This document shows, piece after piece, positions 27,289-36,611 of a stretch of DNA of 64,000 nt (position 1 is the stretch's first letter; the number at the start of each line of letters is the position of its first letter). The notes under the pieces were generated by a model. It saw only the letters and a list, made by a program, of their open reading frames with translations, did not search any database and was not told the DNA's origin. A program made the translations under genes and the position numbers. This DNA comes from Ancrocorticia populi (lineage in GTDB: Bacteria > Actinomycetota > Actinomycetes > Actinomycetales > Actinomycetaceae). The DNA lies in NCBI RefSeq assembly GCF_003123745.1, contig NZ_QETB01000004.1:418959-482958 (forward strand), read 5' to 3'.

Positions 27289-28312
27289 GATCCTCCTCGG
27301 AGCTGGTTCGCGATGTACCCTCAGGTTGAGCTTCTGGGGCTGAAGGGTAAGTCATGTTCTTCGTCCATTGCTGTGACAGATTCGCGAGCACCTGCGGGTT
27401 TAGCACGTCAGTGAAGGACTGGGTGAGGCCGAGTGATTCGGCTGAAGGCCGCATCTTGGAGATGGCATCGAAATGCGGTCGTAGTGCGCGTTGGACGGCC
27501 TCTGCGACTTCGTCCGTTATAGCCGGTGTGGGCAGCTTTATCTCCGCCATGATCTTGCGAAAGCCTTCGCTCGGCTCTGTAGACAGGATATTCTTCAGAT
27601 ACTCAGCGGCTACCCATGCGCCGAGGACGGGATTGGCGGTGATACGACGGGCGACGGATCCGAGGTCAAGCCCAGCAATTTCCGCCAGCCGGTCGAGGAG
27701 TGCGGCGCCGTCATTCTTCTCGAATCCGCTTCTCTTGGCGAGAGGACTCAGCAGTTCGCTCAGGCGATCGACATCGATGGAGTACTTCTTCATTGTGGCA
27801 CCTAGAGCATCAGCTACCAGACTCTGGTCTCCGAGGTCTTCGAGTAGATCAGCCAGCGTCCGCTCGATCCGCATCGCCGGGAGGCCGTGAATGATTGTGA
27901 CATCACGGTCCGTGAGTTTGCGCTGCCGAAAGCGGATCCCCTCCTGCTGACTTTGGCGACGAGTTGGAGCGACGAACTCATGACGACCGGTCCAAGAGTC
28001 GCCAACTCCGTTAAGGGATGCCGCCGAGGTGCTCGCCACCACGACTCCCCCCGCCGCATCACTGATACGATCCTCCGCAAGTCGTTTCGGTTCCGTACCC
28101 AGCCAAGCTGCGCGGAGGCCATCGAATTCATTGTCAGGTGCACCGGCGTCCTTGTACACGCCGTGCGCCAGACGTTCGAGCTGTCCAGCCTCGGCAAGAC
28201 GAGAAAGCGTGAGACGAGTTATGCCAAGCGCATTTGCTTGGGCGGTCGTCACCATGCCCCACTGGTTGGCAGTGATATCCGTTAGCTCTCGAAGTGCATC
28301 ACCCGCTTTCAT
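27272..28312 (-). CDS. AbiEi-type antitoxin / transcriptional regulator
   Basis: 346 residues. N-terminal winged helix (GMVTTAQANALGITRLTLSRLAEAGQLERLAHGVYK) typical of AbiEi antitoxins, then the antitoxin domain with VPAxR-like AMRIERTLADLLEDLGDQ, and a long helical C-terminal extension beyond the usual 200-280 residues. Known AbiEi proteins neutralise AbiEii and repress their own promoter by binding inverted repeats; a matching promoter-operator lies directly upstream. No ribosome site is present before the ATG, which fits a leaderless transcript. Confidence 0.85.
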   Translation of the reverse strand: MKAGDALRELTDITANQWGMVTTAQANALGITRLTLSRLAEAGQLERLAHGVYKDAGAPDNEFDGLRAAWLGTEPKRLAEDRISDAAGGVVVASTSAASLNGVGDSWTGRHEFVAPTRRQSQQEGIRFRQRKLTDRDVTIIHGLPAMRIERTLADLLEDLGDQSLVADALGATMKKYSIDVDRLSELLSPLAKRSGFEKNDGAALLDRLAEIAGLDLGSVARRITANPVLGAWVAAEYLKNILSTEPSEGFRKIMAEIKLPTPAITDEVAEAVQRALRPHFDAISKMRPSAESLGLTQSFTDVLNPQVLANLSQQWTKNMTYPSAPEAQPEGTSRTSSEEDHDASE

Positions 28313-28347
28313 ACTTTGATTGTATCGATCTGGTAGATACTTTCCAA
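28313..28347 (-). promoter_or_regulatory. Promoter and operator of the AbiEi/AbiEii operon, predicting a leaderless mRNA
   Basis: On the minus strand: -35 TTGGAA (28347-28342), 17-bp spacer, -10 TACAAT (28324-28319), then six bases to the ATG, so transcription should begin at or next to the start codon. An inverted repeat GTATC-n9-GATAC lies between and across the boxes. The second AbiEi gene in this window has the same geometry. Confidence 0.6.
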
Positions 28348-28481
28348 GCCTTCATTCTCACATAGAAGACGAGGCGCGCCACGTCCTCCCGTCAAGCTCG
28401 CCCGGTCCCGAGCCTGCATCTTCATCCTCGCGTGCCACCTGTTTCCGGATTGCGCATTCATACTCGCACTCCTTCGGTGAC

Positions 28482-28543
28482 AACCGGAGGCACGCAGAAG
28501 CCCCAACTTCCACGGTAAGTCGCGGAAATTGGGGCCTCCGGTT
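28482..28543. repeat. Nested inverted repeat downstream of nrdF
   Basis: Outer arms AACCGGAGG/CCTCCGGTT and inner arms CCCCAACTTCC/GGAAATTGGGG (one mismatch), with a 10-base bulge on the left arm. Likely a terminator between nrdF and the abiE operon, but it has no T-tract in either direction. Confidence 0.5.
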
Positions 28544-28583
28544 AGTAACAGGCTATGTTGCCACTAAACTCCCAATAGTGGTC

Positions 28584-29582
<999 letters not shown>

Positions 29583-29682
29583 TTATCCATTGTCTCACCT
29601 GCAGCAGCCTTCAGCACAAGCACCTGCGTTAGAGTACCGACCCTAAGACTTGCCCGCTGTGAAACGTGTCCACCCCCAATAG

Positions 29683-31344
29683 TTACGCAACCTCTGCGAG
29701 AATGCCATCACCTCCACCACACTTACTTTCGCCGCTTTCCTGGACCCGCGCATATGTCTCATTCCTAGAAACACCAATCACAGCTCCACTCTTGGCAGAA
29801 AACACGAAGCCTCCAACATGATGAGTGATCGTAATCTGCTCATCGTGAATGTAATCGTGATGGTGGAAGCAGAGCAGCACGGCATTATCCATAGTGGTTG
29901 GGCCACCTCGCTCGTGCTCTTGGGCATGGTGAACCTGGCAAAGCTCCGGCCCTCTTTCGCAGCCCGGATACCGGCATCTTCGATCCCGAACCCTGACCGC
30001 TCGGACCTGCCGTGGGCTAAATAGCCGCTGCTTTCGAGACAGATCGATCGGCTCACTGTGGCTGCTAAGAACAACACGCGCAACATCGCTATCGCACAGC
30101 ATTCCGGCTAACCGCGAGGGCGCCACCGGCCTCCCATCGGGCAACACCCCGGGAGAATGCCCTTCCATCATCGCCGGATCGAATCCGGCCCGTATCACCG
30201 CGAGCGCCCGGCCCAGTTCCTCGGACAGTTCTTCCCGGGAATCTAGGCACTCACCACGCCGCCCCAGCCCGCCACCGGTTGTTGGGCACGTATTTTGCGC
30301 CGACGACGACGCCTCCTCCGCAGTTCCAGCGTACGCTGTAGGCCCGGCAACACCGATATCCCCGGCTTCCCGATCACCCTCTGCTCGCTCCAACTCACCA
30401 CACCCGGCCCGAACAGCCCGCTCGGTCTGGACAAGTGTTTCCAGAGGAACAGTCACCATGATCTGCTGTCGAGGGCCACCGCCAGCAGCACGGTTCCCAG
30501 CACCACCATTGGCTCCAGTCTCCACTAAATCCATGAGCCCGTGAGCATTCCGCAGTTCGCGAGGCCGGTCATCGTCACGGTGCGGCACGCCCACCGCTCC
30601 ACGGAGCGCATCAACAAGTATCGTCCCGTTCATCGCCCCGAGCCACCCGGCCAGCCGGAATCCATCACCATCGGGAAACACGCAGAATTTCTCCTGCCTC
30701 GCTTGGCGCCGCGCGCTTTCAACAGCGCGCTCCGGGTGGTGCGTCACCTGCCATACTTTGATGGTCTTGCGAAACTCGTCCACGGGTTCACCCATCGCCT
30801 GATTCACGAACCATTCCTCAGCATCCTGAACCTGACCAATTTGTGCCTTGGGAATCTCCCTTTCCAGCACGTCCAGATAATCCCAAGACAGACGCCCCTC
30901 ACGAATCATCTTCGCAAACAGCGGGAACACGGCAAGCGACCTCGCCTGCTTCATCTCCCGTGTAGTTTTCGCCCGTCCCTGCTTACCTTCCTTGGTTAGG
31001 GTGTCGTGGACGCTCCGCTCCTCACCAGTGGTCTTCTTGCCGGCCCCGCCCGGCACATCCGGTTCCCGTCCAGCAGCCTTCGCCTCTCGCAATTCCCGAG
31101 CCGCAGCCTCTTCCAGCTGCTCCACGTACCCGATCGTTGCCAGCTTGGCCCCGCTCACCGCAAGCTCTACACGCTTCAACGCCGCGAGTAGGCCCACGGC
31201 CTCTTCTCGATCCGCGCCAGCCAGGTCCAAACCGGAACACGCACGAGCCAGCTCACGCATCAGCTCTTTCTCCCGAGCAAACGGGCCACCATCAGGCACC
31301 CCCGGCGGCCCCTGATCCGCTACAGATCCAAATAAGGTTTCCAT
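29683..31344 (-). CDS. DUF222 HNH endonuclease domain protein (13E12 type)
   Basis: 553 residues from METLFG behind GAGGAGGTGAGGGTG. N-terminal DUF222 helical domain (residues about 20-300) and a C-terminal HNH nuclease (CRYPGCERGPELCQVHH ... NAVLLCFHHHDYIH). Such genes are found in many copies in actinobacterial genomes, often compared to the mycobacterial 13E12 repeats, and their biological role is unclear. A low-complexity insert separates the domains. Confidence 0.9.
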   Translation of the reverse strand: METLFGSVADQGPPGVPDGGPFAREKELMRELARACSGLDLAGADREEAVGLLAALKRVELAVSGAKLATIGYVEQLEEAAARELREAKAAGREPDVPGGAGKKTTGEERSVHDTLTKEGKQGRAKTTREMKQARSLAVFPLFAKMIREGRLSWDYLDVLEREIPKAQIGQVQDAEEWFVNQAMGEPVDEFRKTIKVWQVTHHPERAVESARRQARQEKFCVFPDGDGFRLAGWLGAMNGTILVDALRGAVGVPHRDDDRPRELRNAHGLMDLVETGANGGAGNRAAGGGPRQQIMVTVPLETLVQTERAVRAGCGELERAEGDREAGDIGVAGPTAYAGTAEEASSSAQNTCPTTGGGLGRRGECLDSREELSEELGRALAVIRAGFDPAMMEGHSPGVLPDGRPVAPSRLAGMLCDSDVARVVLSSHSEPIDLSRKQRLFSPRQVRAVRVRDRRCRYPGCERGPELCQVHHAQEHERGGPTTMDNAVLLCFHHHDYIHDEQITITHHVGGFVFSAKSGAVIGVSRNETYARVQESGESKCGGGDGILAEVA

Positions 31345-31411
31345 CACCCTCACCTCCTCTCTTTCCTTCACCCTATTCCACACCTCCCACACCTTTTCTT
31401 CCCCCAACTTC

Positions 31412-31443
31412 CCCCACCCACACCCACACCCACACCCACACCC
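31412..31443. repeat. Short tandem repeat (CCCACA)n
   Basis: About five units of a CCCACA hexamer in the gap between two divergent genes (HNH nuclease and the DUF418-like protein). On the minus strand it reads as GGGTGT. It sits about 70 bases upstream of the nuclease start and may affect its promoter. Confidence 0.8.
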
Positions 31444-31491
31444 AAGCGTCAACACTCGCATTCCCCCACAAGACGGTCTACCTTTACCCGT

Positions 31492-32607
31492 ATGGAAACC
31501 GGCCCCAAAACGTCCACCCCAGCGCCAAACCGCTACGAAGGCCGAATCGGCGGCCTCGACATAGCCCGTGCTCTCGCGATTTTCGGCATGTTCTATGCGC
31601 ATGTGGCGCCCTCCCACGATGACGTCCAAGGCCTTCGCGGCATCATCCTCGCGATTCCGGACGGCCGCTCCTCGATACTCTTCGCGCTCTTAGCGGGCGT
31701 CTCGGTCGCGATTCTCACGGGCAGAAACGTCCCCTACGGTGGCGAACGGATGCGAACGGCCCGCCTTCGAATTTTCGCCCGCGCGGCGGTTCTGCTGGTA
31801 ATCGCGGGTTTCCTCTCGGTGCTAGGCACACAGATCGCCGTCATTCTGGGTTTCTACGCGGCGTGGTTCGTGGCGGCATTGCCCTTCACGCGCCTCGGCC
31901 CGCGCACACTCCTCGCCATCGCGGCGGCGTGGGCGATTATCGGCCCAACCCTCCTCCCGCTCATCACATGGGTGATGGAAAACCTCGGCCTCTGGGAATC
32001 GGGTGACGCCAACGGTTTCGTGGTCAACACATTCATCTCGGGCCATTACCCAGGTCTCACTTACATGGCATACGTGATCGCAGGCATGGGGATCGGCCGC
32101 CTCGATGCCACGGCCCGCCGCGTTCAGAAATGGCTACTCGCCGCAGGCACAGGCCTCGCCCTCGTGGGTTACGGTTTGAGCGCTGCCCTTACGAGTGCTT
32201 TTGTCAACCCTTTTATTAACGACGACGGCCCATCCCTCCAACCCTCCTGGACCCCGCTGCACCCCGAGCAATGGCTTGTTGCGGAGCCACATTCGAACAC
32301 ACCTTTTGAGGCGATCGCTTCGGGTGGAGTGGGCATCGCAATTATCGGCCTGTGCCTGTTGGGCGGTGCCCTTGCACGAAACGTCCTCTATCCGGTGGCG
32401 GCGTCCGGATCGATGTCACTGTCCGCATATACCTTCCATGTCCTCATCGTGGCATTCCACCCCGAATGGATAGGTGGCGCATCGTGGGCGCCGGTGCTGT
32501 GGCTGATCGGCGGGACGATCATCGTGGCCACGGCGTGGAAGCACTACGCTCGGCGCGGGCCGCTGGAATGGATTATGTGGAAGGTTTCGATGAAGGCGGC
32601 TAGCTAG
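31492..32607 (+). CDS. DUF418 / heparan-alpha-glucosaminide N-acetyltransferase-like membrane protein
   Basis: 371 residues with about ten hydrophobic segments. The N-terminus, GLDIARALAIFGMFYAHVAPS, matches the first helix of the HGSNAT/DUF418 acyltransferase-like superfamily, with the conserved His; ALLAGVSVAIL and SMSLSAYTFHVL are further landmarks. Probably modifies a cell-envelope molecule with acyl groups; this is inferred. No clear ribosome site; the region upstream holds the CCCACA repeat. Confidence 0.8.
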   Translation: METGPKTSTPAPNRYEGRIGGLDIARALAIFGMFYAHVAPSHDDVQGLRGIILAIPDGRSSILFALLAGVSVAILTGRNVPYGGERMRTARLRIFARAAVLLVIAGFLSVLGTQIAVILGFYAAWFVAALPFTRLGPRTLLAIAAAWAIIGPTLLPLITWVMENLGLWESGDANGFVVNTFISGHYPGLTYMAYVIAGMGIGRLDATARRVQKWLLAAGTGLALVGYGLSAALTSAFVNPFINDDGPSLQPSWTPLHPEQWLVAEPHSNTPFEAIASGGVGIAIIGLCLLGGALARNVLYPVAASGSMSLSAYTFHVLIVAFHPEWIGGASWAPVLWLIGGTIIVATAWKHYARRGPLEWIMWKVSMKAAS

Positions 32608-32668
32608 AGCGCGGAATGTACGCCAAAGGGCCCATGTTGGAGGTCACAATCTTCCTTATGCTAACCGC

Positions 32669-34168
32669 ATGAGTTCCTCTGACAATGGTGCCACTAGCTC
32701 CAAACGCCGGCGAGTGCTGCCGAAGCGCGCTCCCCATCCCGCCCCATCTTCTTCGGGTAGCCCCACCACAACCCTCACGGCGGTCCAAAAGACTGGGCTT
32801 GTGCTTGGTATCGGCGTCTTCATCCTTCCCTTCTTCTTCGATATTCCGAATCTGGCAGAGCCCGGGGAGCGCATGCTCTCGATCTTCCTGCTTGCAGTCA
32901 TCTTCTGGATCACTGAGGCCGTTCCACTTACAGCAACTGCTGTTCTGGTTATCTTGCTTGAGGTGCTGCTGATTGCCGAAGGGGCGATAGCCGATCCAAC
33001 GGCAGCGGATCCCGCTCTGGCCGAAGCAGCACTTCCCGCCGCAAGCTATTTCGCCGCGCTTGCCAACCCGGTCATCATCCTCTTCCTCGGCGGATTCATG
33101 ATCGCGGACGGAGCAGAGAAGTACGGCCTAGACAAGAACATTGCGGCCGTCATGCTCAGACCATTCTCCGGGTCAGCCCGTTCCACGGTGCTGGGTCTCA
33201 TGCTCATCACTGGTTTGCTTTCTGCGTTCATGTCCAACACGGCAACCACGGCCACCATGTTCGCCGTGGTTCTTCCCATACTTTCAGCGGTATCGGACAA
33301 GCGGGCGCGCTCCGGCGTAGCACTCTCCATCCCTCTGGCAGCCAACGTTGGCGGCATCGCCACACCGGTGGGAACGCCACCCAACGCGATCGCGGTAGGT
33401 GCCCTCGAAGCGGACGGCATCCACGTCTCGTTTATCGACTGGATGATCTTGGCGGGGCCTTTTACAGTATTGATTCTGATCGCCTCGTGGTTCCTGATCT
33501 GTGCGATCTTCATCCCAAAGCACATCACGATCAAGCTGGAGATGAACGCTTCGTGGAACGTCACACCCAAAGCGAAGATCTTCTACGCCACGGCCGCGCT
33601 AACAATCCTCCTGTGGATGACGGAACCGCTCCACGGAATCTCCTCGAATACGGTTGGCTTCGTCCCAGTGGCCATGCTTCTCTGCCTGAGAGTAATGAAT
33701 GGCGATGACATCAAGAAGTTGGATTGGCCTGTGCTCTGGCTGGTTTCTGGTGGTATCGCGCTAGGAACGGGTATTGGTGCCACCGGCCTTGACGCATGGC
33801 TCGTGGGTTCCATCGGATGGGAAACGCTCGGCGCGATCGGAGTCACGGCCGTGATGAGCTTTATCGGTCTAGGGTTCGCCAACGTCATGTCCCATTCGGC
33901 CGCGGCTAACCTCCTTGTTCCCGTGTCCATCTCTCTCGCGATGTCCCTACCCGGGATTGATACGGCAATTCTGGCCGTTACGGTTGCCATTGCATGCTCG
34001 CTGGGAATGTCCCTACCTATCTCCACTCCTCCCAACGCGATCGCGTTTTCCACGGGAACGTGTACGGTTAAGAATATGGCGATACTGGGCGTAATTGTGG
34101 GCTTGGTTTCCACGCTGCTCCTAGCATTCGCGATGCCATCAATTTGGGCAGCGATGGGATTGGTATAA
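32669..34168 (+). CDS. DASS/SLC13-family sodium:dicarboxylate (anion) symporter
   Basis: 499 residues. After a basic, Ser-rich N-terminal tail (1-40) come about 12 transmembrane segments with the two family sodium-binding clamshell motifs SNTATTATM and the later SLPISTPPNAIAFSTG, and GGFMIADGAEKYGLDKN. Members import succinate, malate, citrate or sulfate with sodium. The next two genes on the strand code for a histidine kinase and response regulator, which may sense the substrate or its use. Confidence 0.92.
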   Translation: MSSSDNGATSSKRRRVLPKRAPHPAPSSSGSPTTTLTAVQKTGLVLGIGVFILPFFFDIPNLAEPGERMLSIFLLAVIFWITEAVPLTATAVLVILLEVLLIAEGAIADPTAADPALAEAALPAASYFAALANPVIILFLGGFMIADGAEKYGLDKNIAAVMLRPFSGSARSTVLGLMLITGLLSAFMSNTATTATMFAVVLPILSAVSDKRARSGVALSIPLAANVGGIATPVGTPPNAIAVGALEADGIHVSFIDWMILAGPFTVLILIASWFLICAIFIPKHITIKLEMNASWNVTPKAKIFYATAALTILLWMTEPLHGISSNTVGFVPVAMLLCLRVMNGDDIKKLDWPVLWLVSGGIALGTGIGATGLDAWLVGSIGWETLGAIGVTAVMSFIGLGFANVMSHSAAANLLVPVSISLAMSLPGIDTAILAVTVAIACSLGMSLPISTPPNAIAFSTGTCTVKNMAILGVIVGLVSTLLLAFAMPSIWAAMGLV

Positions 34169-34173
34169 CGGGC

Positions 34174-35646
34174 ATGACCACAGATCCGCACCTGCATATT
34201 TTCGATGTGCCCTACACAGATAGGGAGCTTGTCGAGGAGATCCTCGGTTCCATTGAGGATGCACTCGGACCCCAACCCCGCCTCACAATTCCCGAAGGAA
34301 CAACGCTTACCCATCGGGGCAAACCAGCCTCCACGGTCACCTTCGTCTTACGGGGTAAGGTCGCGCTGATCCACGATTCGGTCGCGGCCGCGGGTGACGT
34401 CACTCTGCACGAAGCATCCACCGGGCGAGTAATTGGCCTGATGTCCCTGACTGAGGGTGGAAATGCTAAGACCACCGCGCGAACAACCTCGGAGATCACG
34501 TGCGTTCAGCTCACGATTGAGCAATTCAAGACGGTGGTGGAACAGCGGCCAACTACCTCGCTGCTGGCGGCCGTACTGATGATCCGCTCGCTGGATATGC
34601 GCCTGCGCCGCGCGGATGAACTCCATGTTGAGCACGTCCAGCTATCCGCCGAACTCGAGAAGGAGCGGGCCCAGCTCGCGACGGCCCTCACCAACCTTGA
34701 GGAAGCCCGTACCCAGCTAGTCTCCCAAGAGCGTTTGGTCTCTCTAGGTTCCCTCGCGGCGGGAATCGCACATGAACTCAACAATCCCCTCGCCGCGATC
34801 GATCGAACTGCGGATTACCTATTCTCCGATGTCCTAGCCTTGCTCTCTTCGGTCCCCGATCAGAAGTGGGCGGATCAGGCCACTGGCACCATCCGCGCCG
34901 CATTGGAATCAACGTCCCTCTCCGCCCGTGAGGAACGCGCTCTGAAGAAAGAGATGGCTGAAGCCCTTGGTGATCCCACTCTGGCCCAGCAGCTCATCCT
35001 GGCAGGCATCCACGATCCGGAGCTAGCTCGCCAGCTCAAGCGCCGCTCTGGCATGGGGCTGGATCAGGTGGGCCACGCGGCGTCCATCGGAACGCATCTG
35101 CGAAACCTCAGTTCGGCATCAACCAAGATCACCAGCCTCGTGGCTTCCCTGCGCTCCTACGCTAGGCCGGACGGCGATCCGATCACCGGGGTAGATCTCC
35201 ATACCAACATTGACGATGCGATCCGCCTCCTATCGCATAAACTTCGCGATACGGAAGTTACTCGCGAATACGATGAGGTTCCTGCCATCGAGTGCCAGCC
35301 GGGTCAGCTCGCCCAGCTATGGACCAATGTCCTCTCGAACTCTGCCGAAGCCCCCGCCTCCGCTATCACCATCCGGACCTCCACGCCCCATGAGGGCTGG
35401 GTCCGCATTGAGATCATTGATAACGGCCCAGGTATTCCTCCTCATATCCTCGAGCACATCTTTGAGCCGCGCTTCACAACCAAATCGGGTCAAGTACGAT
35501 TTGGCATGGGAATCGGGATGGGAATCTCGCTTTCAATCGTGGGTAAGCACCACGGTACGATGCGTGTAACGTCGCAGACTAAAGGAACTACCGGAACCAC
35601 CGTCACCGTTGACCTGCCGGCAACCCAACCTGAGGAGGATCATTGA
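34174..35646 (+). CDS. Soluble sensor histidine kinase with N-terminal cyclic-nucleotide-binding-type domain
   Basis: 490 residues from ATG 34174, six bases after the transporter stop. Residues 35-125 form a cNMP-binding beta-roll (LTIPEGTTLTHRGKPASTVTFVLRGKVALIHDS), 150-188 a coiled coil, then the H-box LAAGIAHELNNPL (His200), a long insert (about 215-310) and an ATPase domain with a degenerate N box (LWTNVLSNSAEA), G1 DNGPGIPP and G2 GMGIGMGISLS. No membrane helix, so the signal is internal. The stop overlaps the response regulator start. Confidence 0.88.
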   Translation: MTTDPHLHIFDVPYTDRELVEEILGSIEDALGPQPRLTIPEGTTLTHRGKPASTVTFVLRGKVALIHDSVAAAGDVTLHEASTGRVIGLMSLTEGGNAKTTARTTSEITCVQLTIEQFKTVVEQRPTTSLLAAVLMIRSLDMRLRRADELHVEHVQLSAELEKERAQLATALTNLEEARTQLVSQERLVSLGSLAAGIAHELNNPLAAIDRTADYLFSDVLALLSSVPDQKWADQATGTIRAALESTSLSAREERALKKEMAEALGDPTLAQQLILAGIHDPELARQLKRRSGMGLDQVGHAASIGTHLRNLSSASTKITSLVASLRSYARPDGDPITGVDLHTNIDDAIRLLSHKLRDTEVTREYDEVPAIECQPGQLAQLWTNVLSNSAEAPASAITIRTSTPHEGWVRIEIIDNGPGIPPHILEHIFEPRFTTKSGQVRFGMGIGMGISLSIVGKHHGTMRVTSQTKGTTGTTVTVDLPATQPEEDH

Positions 35647-36206
35647 AGTTAGCGATTTTAGTTTTGGAGGATGAACCCGAGGTCCGTGATGCTCTCATGC
35701 GCGATCTCTCCGTCCTGATGCCCGTGGCGCGAGTGGAACCGGCCGAAGATGTGGCAGATGCCTGGGAGGTGATCCGCGAGATCCAAACGGATGGGGACCG
35801 CCTCGCGTTGGCCTTGTGCGATCACCGCCTACCGGGCACAACCGGGGTGGATTTCTTGGTGGAGATGGCAAGCCACCCTGAAACGCTTGAAACCCGCAAG
35901 GTGCTTGTTACGGGGCAGGCGGACTTGGACGATACCGTGCGGGCTATCAACAACGCCCAGCTAGATCATTACATCGCGAAGCCGTGGGCGGCAGATGAAC
36001 TGCTCTCAGTCACGCGCACCCAGCTCACCGATTACGTGGAGGCCTGCGGCCTCAACCCCATCAGCTACGTCAATTTGCTGGAGCATGATCGGGCGATGGA
36101 GATGATGAGCGATATCGGGCACGGAGATTCGCGCAGCATGCTCACGGGCCAGCGTAAGGCCGCCTCCGGAGATTCCGGCTCTCTGCCCGGTTTTACCCGA
36201 AGCTAG
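35643..36206 (+). CDS. Single-domain response regulator with C-terminal extension
   Basis: 187 residues, TTG start overlapping the kinase stop and preceded by GAGGAGGATCA. Receiver-domain landmarks: LEDE (acidic pocket), LCDHRLPG (phospho-Asp60), VTGQ, and YIAKPW (Lys). Beyond residue 125 is a helical extension without a DNA-binding motif, so the output is probably protein-protein. Together with the histidine kinase it forms a two-component system translationally coupled downstream of the DASS transporter. Confidence 0.87.
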   Translation: MKLAILVLEDEPEVRDALMRDLSVLMPVARVEPAEDVADAWEVIREIQTDGDRLALALCDHRLPGTTGVDFLVEMASHPETLETRKVLVTGQADLDDTVRAINNAQLDHYIAKPWAADELLSVTRTQLTDYVEACGLNPISYVNLLEHDRAMEMMSDIGHGDSRSMLTGQRKAASGDSGSLPGFTRS

Positions 36207-36225
36207 GCCTCTGGGCCGCCAGCCG

Positions 36226-36609
36226 TTACTCCCGATGCCCGAAGTTCGGATCGTAGCCGAGTAGCCGATCTAACTCGCGGCGTTCCTTCTTGGTGGGCCG
36301 GCCGGTGCCGGGTTCGCGCCGCAATACGGGAGGCATGGCAACGCGGGGCCGCACGGGAGTGAGATCCTCGTAGCAGGTGGCGGCAACCGGAGCGCCTACT
36401 CGCTTCTTCAGAAGCTTGGTCACGCGAAGGATTCGGTCGAAGCCCTCAAACCGATAGCGCACCTCATCGCCCACCTTCACCGGGCTGGCCGGTTTGATCG
36501 GCTCTCCGTTGATTCGCACATGACCCGCTTTGCATTCGGCCGTAGCCAGCGAGCGAGTTTTGCACTGGCGCACGCTCCACAGCCACACGTCAATCCTGAC
36601 AGAGTCCAT
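36226..36609 (-). CDS. S4-domain RNA-binding protein (Hsp15-like)
   Basis: 127 residues. Starts VRIDVWLWSVRQCKTRSLATAECKAGHVRINGEPIKPASPVKVGD, the S4 fold used by Hsp15/RluA-type proteins to bind rRNA; Hsp15 recycles stalled 50S subunits. The C-terminal third is basic with a RRELDRLLG tail. Convergent with the response regulator gene. 2-base gap from the lipoprotein gene on the same strand. Confidence 0.88.
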   Translation of the reverse strand: MDSVRIDVWLWSVRQCKTRSLATAECKAGHVRINGEPIKPASPVKVGDEVRYRFEGFDRILRVTKLLKKRVGAPVAATCYEDLTPVRPRVAMPPVLRREPGTGRPTKKERRELDRLLGYDPNFGHRE

Positions 36610-36611
36610 CG

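Noticed and set aside
28309..28461. 50-codon frame with a GGAG site whose stop overlaps the AbiEi start
   Set aside because: Composition is not protein-like and a convincing promoter lies inside it just before AbiEi, which explains the absence of a ribosome site better.
31412..31443. CRISPR-like or telomere-like array
   Set aside because: It is a simple hexamer repeat without spacers and there are no cas genes in the window.
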